From positions 1 through 64,000 of the forward strand of contig JAKIWG010000006.1 in NCBI GenBank assembly GCA_022750155.1: DNA of 64,000 bases, read 5' to 3'. Source of the stretch: Thermoplasmata archaeon. GTDB taxonomy: Archaea; Thermoplasmatota; Thermoplasmata; Lutacidiplasmatales; UBA184. Positions within the stretch are counted from its first letter, which is position 1, and every line of letters starts with the position of its first letter. Positions 41,292 to 49,798 of the stretch are shown here, in pieces. Under the pieces are notes generated by a model that was given only the letters and a program-made list of their open reading frames with translations, made no database searches and was not told the DNA's origin. The position numbers and the translations under genes are program-made.

Positions 41292-42377
41292 CTATCCATC
41301 GGATTCGGCCGTGGTACCGGTTGAGCCTCTGGCGGATGTCGGGGACTGGGACGTCCGGCGGAGGAAGGAGCGTCGGGCGGGCGGAGGCGTCGAGGCCGGC
41401 CCGGGAGCGGTCCCCCCAGAGGTCGGCACCATGTTTTCCTCGGTCCCCTCGCCCGAGGGACGCTCGGACTTGCGCGCGGCAAGCGCCGACCTGACGATCT
41501 CCCCGTCGACGCGATAGGCGCGGTGTTCCACCCCGTATTCGATCGACAGGTCCGCGATCTCAAGAATTCGGCGCGGATTCCCTCCCGCGGCCTCGGCGAT
41601 GATCGCGACCGCTTCTTTGTCGAATGGATAGAGCGGGTCGATCTCCTCGACCACTCGCTTGCCGAGCAGCTTCTTAGCGAGGAGCAGGGCCGCCTCATCG
41701 GCGGTCATTTTCGGCACGAAGAACGTCCGGTTGATCCTCGAGGCCAGCGCAGGCCGGTTCTTGATGATCCAATCGAGGTACCCCTGATAGCAGCCGAACA
41801 TCACGAGCACACCGGGCTTGATCGAGTCGAACACCTCTTGGAGAGTTTTCCCGAATGCATCGAGCTCCGGTGTCTTCGACAGGTTATGGAGGTCGTTGAG
41901 CAGGAGAACCGCCGGTGCGTTCTCATTGAGAGCCAGTCCGATGGTCTTGCCGGCCTGAATCGGGTCGTACTTCTCGTCGGAAACCTTCTGCAGCGCGGTA
42001 ACCTCTCGAAACCAAGCCGGATAGCTGAACCCCTTGGGAACCCCCGCGAGCTTGGCAGCCTTCAGTATCTCGCCCGCGAGCCCCCGAAGGATCCAGTTGG
42101 TCTGAGAGGTCACGTCGAAGTAGACTGTGAACGTCTTTCTCTCGCGCGCCTCAGCGGCCGTGAGGAGGAGGCGCTCGGTCTTCCCTGTCCCGTGGGAACC
42201 GACGATGGCGACGACCACCCGATTCTCCCGCTCCCAGATCTCGTCGCGGATTGCCTGCAGGTTCTGGTCGATGTCCAGATTGACATGATACACGCCGATG
42301 TCCTGGAGGCTCTCGCTAGCCAATTCCCGAAACGGGTTGCTGGTGAGGCCGTATCGTTCGAAGGTCGAGATCGGCAT
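41292..42377 (-). CDS. AAA+ ATPase (ExeA/Orc1-Cdc6-like) of the pilus locus
   Basis: A 361-residue ATPase. It starts MPISTFERYGLTSNPFRELA, the YGLxxNPF opening typical of ExeA-like AAA proteins. Walker A is VAIVGSHGTGKTERLLLTAA (about 56-75), Walker B is APAVLLLNDLHNLSKT, and a sensor arginine region lies in LASRINRTFFVPKM. GGNPRRILEIADLS is the sensor-2/winged-helix junction. A disordered Pro/Ser tail of 50 residues ends it. It follows the FlaH-like gene by 14 bp on the same strand, so the two ATPases form an operon beside the pilus genes. A role in assembling or positioning the pilus is inferred. Confidence 0.8.
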   Translation of the reverse strand: MPISTFERYGLTSNPFRELASESLQDIGVYHVNLDIDQNLQAIRDEIWERENRVVVAIVGSHGTGKTERLLLTAAEARERKTFTVYFDVTSQTNWILRGLAGEILKAAKLAGVPKGFSYPAWFREVTALQKVSDEKYDPIQAGKTIGLALNENAPAVLLLNDLHNLSKTPELDAFGKTLQEVFDSIKPGVLVMFGCYQGYLDWIIKNRPALASRINRTFFVPKMTADEAALLLAKKLLGKRVVEEIDPLYPFDKEAVAIIAEAAGGNPRRILEIADLSIEYGVEHRAYRVDGEIVRSALAARKSERPSGEGTEENMVPTSGGTAPGPASTPPPARRSFLRRTSQSPTSARGSTGTTAESDG

Positions 42378-42391
42378 GGAACGACCGTGGG

Positions 42392-43021
42392 TCAGAGGAC
42401 CCGCCTCCGGAGGTCGATGGCCAGCCGCTTGCCATCGAACTCGTAGTAGATGTTGCGGTCGATGAACTTTCCGTCCATCCACTTCGGGATGCGCAAGTAC
42501 CTCACAATCCCCTCCGGCCCCTCCTTGCTATGGAACTGGATAACGCCGTCGGCGAGGTGCATGGCGACGGCCTCGGATTGGGCCTCGAACATGCCCCGGT
42601 CCGTGGCCAATACGATCGTAGTTCGCTTCTCGTGGCAGAGCGCGCGAAGGCGGCGAACGAGGGCCGCGAAGCTAGGCCCGGGCAGTTCAAGGGTGAGGAA
42701 GGAGAACGAATCGACGGCCAATAGACCCCCATTCGCCCCGAACTCTCCCAGATTGTCGAGTGCGTCCCGCTCAAAGATCTCGAGCTTGGGTTCTCCCCAC
42801 GGGTCGAGCTTCCCCTCCGTCACCAGGAGTTGCTGCAACTCCTCCCGGTCCCTGGAGATCACGAATGTAACGGGATGCTCCTGCCGTAGGGCGGCGAGAG
42901 CCAACTTGCGCACGAAAAAACTCTTTGCTCCGTCGGCCCCGGACTCGATGACCACAAGACGCGCGTCGGCAAGCTCAGGAATGATGGTGTCGAGGCCGGG
43001 AACCTCGACGGGAATCCCCAT
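42392..43021 (-). CDS. RecA-fold ATPase of the FlaH/KaiC type
   Basis: A 209-residue protein starting MGIPVEVPGLDTIIPELADA. It follows the KaiC/FlaH plan: LVVIESGADGAKSFFVRKLA in place of the Walker A loop, with GADGAKS departing from GxxxxGKT; VTFVISRDREELQQLL; and Walker B NGGLLAVDSFSFLTLEL. It ends with the small beta segment WMDGKFIDRNIYYEFDG. FlaH in archaella binds ATP but barely hydrolyses it and docks on the FlaI/FlaJ motor. A similar role with the nearby secretion ATPase and platform proteins is likely. The divergent pilin gene starts 119 bp away, so they may share regulation. Confidence 0.75.
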   Translation of the reverse strand: MGIPVEVPGLDTIIPELADARLVVIESGADGAKSFFVRKLALAALRQEHPVTFVISRDREELQQLLVTEGKLDPWGEPKLEIFERDALDNLGEFGANGGLLAVDSFSFLTLELPGPSFAALVRRLRALCHEKRTTIVLATDRGMFEAQSEAVAMHLADGVIQFHSKEGPEGIVRYLRIPKWMDGKFIDRNIYYEFDGKRLAIDLRRRVL

Positions 43022-43110
43022 GCGGCGCGGAAGGGTGCATGGCCCATAAGGCTGGCATCGGTAATGTATGAGTCTCCCCGGGTATCTACGCAAACTATGG
43101 TGGGGAGCTA

Positions 43111-43119
43111 CTTTTACTC
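43111..43119 (+). promoter_or_regulatory. TATA-like box of the pilin gene
   Basis: CTTTTACTC lies about 25 nt before the ATG at 43140. Confidence 0.5.
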
Positions 43120-43139
43120 ACCGAGCCCGTGGTTCGGCC

Positions 43140-43949
43140 ATGTCCAAGTTTCGTCACGATTCCCGGGCCCTATCAGAAATCGTGGGGTCCCTCATGCTCG
43201 TCCTCATCGTGGTCGTTGCCGCCACCGCGTTAGCGGTGTTCGTTCAGAGCTACCAGAAGAACCTGCAGGCGGAGCAGGCATTGGCCCAAGCGAAGAGTTT
43301 GGAGTCGTTGAAGGTCCTCCGAGTGGCCCCAACCGAAAACGGGACGAACGGAACGTGGGCGACCCTGAATTTCACCGTCGCGAGCCTGTACGTGAACCCG
43401 TCGACGATCACCGGAGTGAGCATCAACAACATGCCCGTCAGGAACTTCACCGCGCTCCACCTCAACCTGGCCTCTGGGAACTGGACCGCGGAGGTCGTCG
43501 CGGCGGGGGGGCAGTTGACGCTCTACCCCAGGGAACAGGTCTACCTCCAGGTCGACGGGCAGGGCGGGAACCTCTCGTCGTTCTACTCCCAGTCGTTGAG
43601 AGTGCCCATCTCGGCGTCGATCAGCGTCCAGATCCTCACGGCTTACCAGAATGTCTTCTCGGGGTTGTTCATCCCCCCGACGGCGATCGCTCTCGTCCAG
43701 ACGCTCCAGACCTGGAACTCGAGCGCCATGAGCTACAACCAGACCCCCCTGCTCGATGGAAGCAATTCATTCCAGCCAGGAAATGGGACGATTGTCGCGT
43801 GGTCTTGGAACATCACGCCGGGGAATATTCTTCTGTTCGGTGAGAAACAGGTGGCGCGGATGTTGAATTCGGTGACACACTACACTATCCGGTTGACGGT
43901 AACGAACGCCGAGGGGCTACAGGGCATCGACTCGATCAGGTATGTCTGA
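43140..43949 (+). CDS. type IV pilin with class III signal peptide
   Basis: A 269-residue pilin. MSKFRHDSRALSEIVGSLML is a class III leader (short basic stretch, cut before or near SEIVG) followed at once by the hydrophobic assembly helix (LMLVLIVVVAATALAVFV). The ectodomain starts with coiled-coil-like helix (KNLQAEQALAQAKSLESLKV) and continues as beta-rich, Asn-rich sequence, ending with a PKD-like segment (IVAWSWNITPGNILLF ... VTHYTIRLTVTNAEG). It should be processed by a PibD/EppA-type peptidase, not in this window, and assembled by the adjacent ATPase and platform proteins. The ATG at 43140 is chosen because of the TATA box and the leader. Confidence 0.88.
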   Translation: MSKFRHDSRALSEIVGSLMLVLIVVVAATALAVFVQSYQKNLQAEQALAQAKSLESLKVLRVAPTENGTNGTWATLNFTVASLYVNPSTITGVSINNMPVRNFTALHLNLASGNWTAEVVAAGGQLTLYPREQVYLQVDGQGGNLSSFYSQSLRVPISASISVQILTAYQNVFSGLFIPPTAIALVQTLQTWNSSAMSYNQTPLLDGSNSFQPGNGTIVAWSWNITPGNILLFGEKQVARMLNSVTHYTIRLTVTNAEGLQGIDSIRYV

Positions 43950-44033
43950 CGGCAACCTTTCCCGAAGCGGGTTCAGCCATCACTGGGACCGCCGACCTGG
44001 CCGGACTGGCGCTTTCACAGGAGCCGCCGGACC

Positions 44034-45470
44034 CTAGCCGGGGAACACGACCGCGAACGAAATCGCAGTGGCGGCCATCAGGGCGAGGGAGTGCAGAAGG
44101 CCGTAGCGCGCCTTACCTTCCGTGAAGGCTCCGATGATTACCCCGGTTCCCATCGAATTGATGAGCATCAGGTCGAAGAACCGCTGCTTCAGGGCCGCCG
44201 GACTCAGTCGGGGGACACTTGCCGCCGAAACCCCGCCGGAGCCGGACGCGCCGGCACTATTGAGCGGGTTTCCGTTGAGGAAGCTGATGTTGATCGACCC
44301 GAGCGTGGGAGCGATGAACAACAAGGAAAAGAGCACTGCCATCAGGACGCCGAAGGCGATGTACAACACGGCCACGGGCAATACGAGTTGGTTGTTGCGC
44401 TCGATCTCGATCTTGATGAAGTCGTCCATGTCCTTGGCCGCGCGGTAGACGACGACGGAGGTTTCGCCTCCCACCGCCGAGGCATCCGAAATCAACCCTG
44501 CGTATCGGTTGATGAGGGCGCTTCGCATCGGAGTCACCATCGTCTGCAGGACCACGTCGAAGGGGCGCCCCATCCGGATCCCATCCGCGGCGATCCGCAG
44601 GTCCTTGCGCATGATGTTCCCGCTGGTCTTCGCGAGCTCTACGATGCACTTCGCCGGGTCGATCCCGCCCCGCATGGCGTCGGCCATCTCGAACAGGAAC
44701 TGGGCGAATGCACGCTCGTACGTACGTCGTCGACGTTTTTCCCGACGGGCGTCCATGGCGAACGCCAGAAGCCCGATGAAGAGCCCGATGATGACCACGT
44801 ACTCAGGGGCGAGCAGCGGCTCGCCGGGTGTTCCGGTGACGAAGATCAGACCGATCATGACAAAGACGAACGCCGCCACGGCGGGGATGTAGAGTACGAT
44901 GTACTCCTTCTGGATCGGGTGCGTCGCGAAATACTTGTGGAACGTGAACCGGCGGGTTCGCTTCAGGTAGAGCACGTAGCCCCCCGCGGCCGCCGCCACG
45001 ACGGCCGCTCCCACCCCGATTTCGAGCAGGAGTGCCCGGCTGTTGAGGACGACGAACGGGTTCGGCGGGGGGACCGTCGTATTGATGGTGAAACCCCAGG
45101 AGTACTCCGCGTGGTTTCCGGCGGAGTCGGTCACGTCGACGGTGACGGTGTGGTTTCCCGGCTGGAGCTTGAGGACCGCCGGGGGGGTGTAGCTGATCTC
45201 GCTCGCGGTGATCACCGTGCCCTCGATGTTCGTCACATCGAGCCCATCTACGATCATGGTCACTCCGACGGGAAAGATGCGGCCGGCGCTGTCGGTGTAC
45301 GTCGCCGAGATGTTGGGGGTCTGGGTGTGCGAAATGGCTGCCGGCGCCGGGTTCACCGGAGTGATGATGATCGGGCCTGCCGCTGCGCGCGCACCCTGGG
45401 CATTTTGTCCGGCGAGGAGCAGGATGATGAGAAGGGCGAGGAGCAGCCAGGACCTTGCCATGGGATTCAC
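44034..45470 (-). CDS. FlaJ/TadC-type pilus platform protein with Ig-like ectodomain
   Basis: A 478-residue membrane protein. Unusually it starts with a signal peptide (WLLLALLIILLLAGQNAQGA) and an Ig-like extracellular domain (LKLQPGNHTVTVDVTDSAGN). A transmembrane helix near 150 and two more near 190-245 follow. The T2SF/TadC core comes next: FAQFLFEMADAMRGGIDPAK, MGRPFDVVLQTMVTPMRSAL, then GGETSVVVYRAAKDMDDFIK and paired C-terminal helices. Platform proteins anchor the motor ATPase and receive pilins in the membrane. It overlaps the upstream TadB-like gene by 4 bp, giving the order ATPase-platform-platform. Confidence 0.88.
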   Translation of the reverse strand: MNPMARSWLLLALLIILLLAGQNAQGARAAAGPIIITPVNPAPAAISHTQTPNISATYTDSAGRIFPVGVTMIVDGLDVTNIEGTVITASEISYTPPAVLKLQPGNHTVTVDVTDSAGNHAEYSWGFTINTTVPPPNPFVVLNSRALLLEIGVGAAVVAAAAGGYVLYLKRTRRFTFHKYFATHPIQKEYIVLYIPAVAAFVFVMIGLIFVTGTPGEPLLAPEYVVIIGLFIGLLAFAMDARREKRRRRTYERAFAQFLFEMADAMRGGIDPAKCIVELAKTSGNIMRKDLRIAADGIRMGRPFDVVLQTMVTPMRSALINRYAGLISDASAVGGETSVVVYRAAKDMDDFIKIEIERNNQLVLPVAVLYIAFGVLMAVLFSLLFIAPTLGSINISFLNGNPLNSAGASGSGGVSAASVPRLSPAALKQRFFDLMLINSMGTGVIIGAFTEGKARYGLLHSLALMAATAISFAVVFPG

Positions 45471-46429
45471 TCCGCGCGGGCGTATGCCATCGAAATCAGG
45501 ATCGTCGTCATCCCCACCGAAAGTGGGACCAGTCCGAAGGTCAGCAGCAGAAGGAGGGCATTGGCGTCCAAGCCCCCCACGGTGCTGCCGAAGGCATCGA
45601 TGAGGAACGCCCCGACCGCGATCATGAGCACGCCGATCAGGACGAGACTCGAGTACATGTCGACGTACGTCTGAAGGCGCTCGATGAACTCCTTCTGGAC
45701 CGAACGCTTGAGCTTCAGGACGTCGTCCGACTTGTTCCGAAGGTACTCGTCCAGGTTGCCCCCCTGGTGGATCATGTTCCCGAGATCCCAGAACGACTCC
45801 CGGAGCGATTCGGACGGCGACTCCTTCGCGGTTTCGGCCAAGGCCGTGATGAGATCCTTCCCCTGAATGTCGGTCTTGTAGACGATCTTCTGGAACTCAG
45901 CGGTCATTGCCGGGTCGTGGTCCCTGCGGGCCATCCTGCGGACCAGCTCGATAGGGGACATGCCCGTGCTGGCCATGACCGAGAGTTCGCTCAACGTGAA
46001 CGGGAGTTCGCGCTCTAGCTGACCCTTGCGATTCGATACCCGCGTCCCCACGAGGCTCTGAAAGCCTCCCACGACGGCGACGGCGGTGAGCCCGGTAATC
46101 CCGCCCACATACTCGTACCAGGCCGGTGACGGCACGAGCAGGAGGAAAAGAGGAACGGTCACCGCCGCCGTGACCGCGACCGCAATGAGCGTGGTGACGA
46201 GCAGTACGGAACGATGCATCCCCGGAGTGGCGTGGACGCCGGCCTGTCGAAGTCGGTCCGCGAGGATCTCCGCATCCTCACCCCGGTCGAATCGTTCGCC
46301 GAGATGGCGATAGCAGAAGGCGCGGTACCTCCGCAGGAACCGTTCCTGGGCGGTCGAAGGGGCCTCACCACCGAGGCCGACGGCCTTCCCTTCCTTCGCC
46401 GATACCGAAGTGCGCCTGAAGATGTTCAT
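45467..46429 (-). CDS. FlaJ/TadB-type pilus platform protein
   Basis: A 320-residue polytopic protein of the T2SF family, starting MNIFRRTSVSAKEGKAVGLG (ATG in a 4-bp overlap with the ATPase gene). After about 85 cytosolic residues, two helices (VTTLIAVAVTAAVTVPLFLL; YVGGITGLTAVAVVGG), then the T2SF core LPFTLSELSVMASTGMSPIE, LITALAETAKESPSESLRES and LGNMIHQGGNLDEYLRNKSD, and two to three C-terminal helices. It pairs with the second platform protein downstream, as TadB/TadC do. The longer track ORF extends over the ATPase gene and is a shadow. Confidence 0.9.
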   Translation of the reverse strand: MNIFRRTSVSAKEGKAVGLGGEAPSTAQERFLRRYRAFCYRHLGERFDRGEDAEILADRLRQAGVHATPGMHRSVLLVTTLIAVAVTAAVTVPLFLLLVPSPAWYEYVGGITGLTAVAVVGGFQSLVGTRVSNRKGQLERELPFTLSELSVMASTGMSPIELVRRMARRDHDPAMTAEFQKIVYKTDIQGKDLITALAETAKESPSESLRESFWDLGNMIHQGGNLDEYLRNKSDDVLKLKRSVQKEFIERLQTYVDMYSSLVLIGVLMIAVGAFLIDAFGSTVGGLDANALLLLLTFGLVPLSVGMTTILISMAYARAE

Positions 46430-48210
46430 CGACCGAGCGCCTGATTCTCCAGCTGGCGAAGGGCACCACTCGGATCGACGTAGTACTGAGCGATCGCGCG
46501 GCTGACGTCCTTGTAGTAGGTCATGTTGAGGCGGCTCATCAACTCCAGATAGGTCGCTTTGCGGCGAACCTCTGCATCGAGGGAATCGAGGTCCTTTCCT
46601 GTCAACTGGGCGATCTTCTCCAGGACGAAGCTTCGCCCCAGGTAGGTCATCGTGTCTTCGGAGGGGGCCCAACGGAACACCTCGTTCGTGAGCAGCTCGT
46701 TGGTCACCGCATCCACTTCCAGAACCTCGGTGATGCTCATCAGTCGGCGAACGCGAGCATTCTTGACCGCCACCTGGGCAGGGAACGCCACGGTGTCAAG
46801 GGCCTGGAAGAGGACCCGAGGGATGTTCATCGGCTCGTTCTCGATCCGGTGGAGGAGCTCCGCGATGGAACCGGCGTGGATCGTAGACATCGAGGCGTGA
46901 CCCACCGAGATCGCCTGGAAGAGCGTGAACGACTCCGCCCCCCGGACCTCCCCGACGATCACATACTCCGGTCTCTGCCTCAGCGCGGCGACTAGCAAGT
47001 CGAAGAGTGTGACGCTCCCCATCGCCTTGGCCCCGCCGCCGGAGATTCCTGACGCTCCGCCGGAGATTCCCGAGGCCGCACCGCTCGACATCCCGTAACC
47101 GGTCCGCGCAACCGACTGGATCCAGTTCTGATGGTCGATGTGGATTTCCGGTGTGTCTTCGATGGAGACTATCTTGTCCTCGGGCCGGATGAACATGCTG
47201 ATGGCGTTGAGCAATGTCGTCTTGCCGCTTGCCGTTCCCCCGGAGATGAGGATCGACCGGTGGTGCTCGACCAAGGTCCAGAAGTAGGCGAGCTCGAGAG
47301 CGGAAGCCGAGCCAAAACGCAGGAGATCGATGGGAGAGACCGGGTCGTAGGAGAACTTACGAATGCTGAACGTCGAGCCTTTTCGCGTCACCTCCGTTCC
47401 GAGGGTCAGGTTGATCCTGCTGCCATCGCGGAGCGTGGCATCGAGGATCGGCTGGTAGATCGAGATGTGCTTCCCCGAAATCTGTGCCAGTCGGAAGATG
47501 TACTTGTTCAGCTCCAGATCGCCGGTGAAGTTCACGTTGGTCTTTACGGAGCCAAAGACGCGGTGGAACACGTAGAGGGGCGTGGCTGGACCGAGGCAGC
47601 TGATGTCCTCCAAGAACGGATCGCGTAACACCGCGTCCGTCCTCCCCAGGCCGACGAACTCCCGCTGGAGGTAGTACAATAGCACGGGCCGGCGCTTTTC
47701 CGAAACGTCGATATCATAGAGATCCAGTGCTGCGAGGAACCGCCCCCTGAGGTAGGCCCGCAACTCCGGGGATTGCTCTAGGCTCTGCCCCTCGGTCACC
47801 GGAAGCTCCTCCTGGGCCATCAGCGCCTCCATCTTGTCGCGGATCCGGCCGATCGTCTCGAACTCTTGCCCCTTCAACGTCGGCTCGAGGACGCTGTATT
47901 GGAACTCGCCGTCCCGCTCATTGAAGACGATATGGACGAACGCGTAGGGGGGGTTCACCGGGTAGGTGATGTCGACCGCCCGGCGGTCGGTGACCAGCTG
48001 TTTTCGCATGTATCCCAACTCCGCCTGGACGAGCATCTTGTCGGCGACCACGTTTTTCTTGACGAAGAGGGAGTCCAATGCGGCCGATTCCCGGCGGCGG
48101 GTCGCCAAGTCCTTCGGCTTGAACTTCGAGAGGTCTACGCGCGGACGTGGGGGAAGGTTTCGGTCCCGCGTATCCGCGCTGGACGTGGAGGGTGCCCCTA
48201 CCGAATTCAT
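46426..48210 (-). CDS. type II/IV secretion ATPase (TadA/FlaI/VirB11-like) of the pilus locus
   Basis: A 594-residue motor ATPase. The start MNSVGAPSTSSADTR is fixed by a TTAATCTT box 27 nt upstream. It has an N-terminal domain of about 200 residues (FVHIVFNERDGEFQYSVLEP), the linker VGLGRTDAVLRDPFLEDISC, Walker A LISGGTASGKTTLLNAISMF, the Asp box IVSIEDTPEIHI, Walker B EYVIVGEVRGAESF, and the His box HASMSTIHAG. Between Asp box and Walker B it carries a Gly/Ser-rich insert of about 25 residues containing a near-repeat (SGISGGASGISGGG), not usual for the family. It drives pilin extraction and assembly with the two platform proteins. Confidence 0.92.
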   Translation of the reverse strand: MNSVGAPSTSSADTRDRNLPPRPRVDLSKFKPKDLATRRRESAALDSLFVKKNVVADKMLVQAELGYMRKQLVTDRRAVDITYPVNPPYAFVHIVFNERDGEFQYSVLEPTLKGQEFETIGRIRDKMEALMAQEELPVTEGQSLEQSPELRAYLRGRFLAALDLYDIDVSEKRRPVLLYYLQREFVGLGRTDAVLRDPFLEDISCLGPATPLYVFHRVFGSVKTNVNFTGDLELNKYIFRLAQISGKHISIYQPILDATLRDGSRINLTLGTEVTRKGSTFSIRKFSYDPVSPIDLLRFGSASALELAYFWTLVEHHRSILISGGTASGKTTLLNAISMFIRPEDKIVSIEDTPEIHIDHQNWIQSVARTGYGMSSGAASGISGGASGISGGGAKAMGSVTLFDLLVAALRQRPEYVIVGEVRGAESFTLFQAISVGHASMSTIHAGSIAELLHRIENEPMNIPRVLFQALDTVAFPAQVAVKNARVRRLMSITEVLEVDAVTNELLTNEVFRWAPSEDTMTYLGRSFVLEKIAQLTGKDLDSLDAEVRRKATYLELMSRLNMTYYKDVSRAIAQYYVDPSGALRQLENQALGR

Positions 48211-48232
48211 CGGCAACACCACTCTGCTCCCC

Positions 48233-48242
48233 AAGATTAAGC
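48233..48242 (-). promoter_or_regulatory. TATA box of the pilus ATPase operon
   Basis: The coding strand reads GCTTAATCTT, centred 27 nt before the ATG at 48210. It probably drives the ATPase and both platform genes. Confidence 0.55.
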
Positions 48243-48444
48243 GATGGCCACGGGAACTCCATAGTCTACGTAATTCACGATTCTACCGGAACCTCGTACC
48301 AGACATACGGTAACGTCCCGAATTTACCTCGAGGACCGGGTTCTACTTCGGCGACGGCTATGAGGCAATATTCGGTTCGATCGACCGCAGAGAGGCGCAC
48401 GACTAGGTCGCGAGTCCCCCTGCGGAAAAAAAGGGAAGGAACGA

Positions 48445-49662
48445 ATGAAGGCGAGAGAGATTAGCCGACAGACAAAGCGCCGGAACTTCCGGAAGCTTCA
48501 CCAGAAGACGGAAGCTGTTTCCCCGGTGGTCGCAACGTTGATCCTGATCCTCGTTGCGGTCGCCGCGGCAGCGGCCCTGTATCTCTGGTTGAGCGGGTGG
48601 CAGGCCGGCATCACCAAGGGAATCGGTTCGCCGAACGCGCAGTACAGCATTACGATTGGCGGCAGCACGACGGTCTACCCCTTTGACCAGACCATCGTGC
48701 CTTGGTTCGAGCAGAACAACTCGAACGTCGTCGTTTCGGACAACCCCGGGGGCTCGGGCGCGGGCATCCTCGCGGTCTGCGCTGGCCAGGTTGACATCGG
48801 AGCGGCGTCCCGAGCGATCACCGCGACCGACATTGCTGCGTGCCCGGCACTGCAGAACGCAGTCCAGACGCGCATTGGCATCGCTGCCATCGTCTCGATT
48901 GTGTCGAAGACCAACACTGTGGGCTTCACGGCCGCTTCCGCCATGGCGCAGAGGGAACTCGCATCCATCTGGCAGACCAACGGTGGCGGGAACCTCAACC
49001 TCGCCGGAATCCCGGTCGCTGGCGGCAGCTACGGACTGAAGGCGGGGGCCCCCTCGGGAACCGCCACGTGCCCGAACGGCGTCGGACCCTGCTACCTCTG
49101 GTCGGACGTTGCCACGAACTACGGAGCCGTCAACTGCGAGGGCCTCGTTGTCACGGCCTGCACGTTCTCGGCCTCGGCAAGCCCGATCCACCTGTGGGAC
49201 CGCGCTGACAACAGCGGAACCGAAGCGAACTTCGCGGGCAAGCTGCTCGGCCAGGGCAAGTGCGGATCGGATCAGCAGGTCCAGAGCTGCGGTATCATCA
49301 CCAGCAACTCCGGCGGCGGATCTGCCACCGGCAACCCGGCGGTCACGGCGGCGGTCGCGGCGGACCCCGTCGGACTCGGGTTCACCGACATCGGTCAGAT
49401 CGGAACCAGCACCTTCGCGCTCGGCTTCGAGAACAACAGCCAGGCGGCTCCGGTCTTCGCGACCACCACGACTATCAAGCTGGCAGCGAACGGCCCGATC
49501 GCCGCGCCCTATGCGGGCGCGTACGGCGGCTGGACCCCCCTGGAGTACATCACGATTGGACCAGCGACCGGAGAAATCCAGCGCTTCATCCAGTTCGCGA
49601 TGGACCCCAATGTGAACCAGCTCGCGACCGCCTCTAACGGGTACATCAGCGTCTACGCGTAG
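48445..49662 (+). CDS. type IV pilin N-terminus fused to a PstS-type phosphate-binding domain
   Basis: A 405-residue protein. KTEAVSPVVATLILILVAVA is an archaeal class III pilin leader and assembly helix, so the protein should be processed like a pilin. The mature part is a PstS-like solute-binding domain: YSITIGGSTTVYPFDQTIVP, SDNPGGSGAGILAVCAGQVD, GAASRAITATDIAAC, RADNSGTEANFAGKLLG and PVGLGFTDIGQIG, with the S/T/D/R loops that hold phosphate. The usual PstS lipobox is absent. The ATG is preceded by an A-rich leader with GGGAAGGA, unlike the leaderless neighbours, which suggests strong translation. A terminator follows. It may coat a pilus and catch phosphate, by analogy to the Sulfolobus bindosome. 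Confidence 0.85.
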   Translation: MKAREISRQTKRRNFRKLHQKTEAVSPVVATLILILVAVAAAAALYLWLSGWQAGITKGIGSPNAQYSITIGGSTTVYPFDQTIVPWFEQNNSNVVVSDNPGGSGAGILAVCAGQVDIGAASRAITATDIAACPALQNAVQTRIGIAAIVSIVSKTNTVGFTAASAMAQRELASIWQTNGGGNLNLAGIPVAGGSYGLKAGAPSGTATCPNGVGPCYLWSDVATNYGAVNCEGLVVTACTFSASASPIHLWDRADNSGTEANFAGKLLGQGKCGSDQQVQSCGIITSNSGGGSATGNPAVTAAVAADPVGLGFTDIGQIGTSTFALGFENNSQAAPVFATTTTIKLAANGPIAAPYAGAYGGWTPLEYITIGPATGEIQRFIQFAMDPNVNQLATASNGYISVYA

Positions 49663-49687
49663 GGTCGAAACGGAGCGCGGACGACCG

Positions 49688-49735
49688 GACCCCCGAGCCC
49701 CACCTCGGGGGTCAACCCATTCCAGCCTCCTTTTT
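49688..49735 (+). terminator. hairpin plus T-run after the pilin-PstS gene
   Basis: GACCCCCGAG (49688-49697) and CTCGGGGGTC (49704-49713) form a perfect 10-bp stem with a 6-nt loop 25 bp after the stop codon. TTTTT at 49731-49735 follows within a pyrimidine-rich tract. Archaeal termination mainly needs the T-run; the strong stem may also protect the mRNA 3' end. Confidence 0.6.
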
Positions 49736-49798
49736 CTCCATTCAGATGCAAGCCGTCGTTGGCCCGGATTCAAAAGCCCCTGAGGTCTTAGGCCCGGG

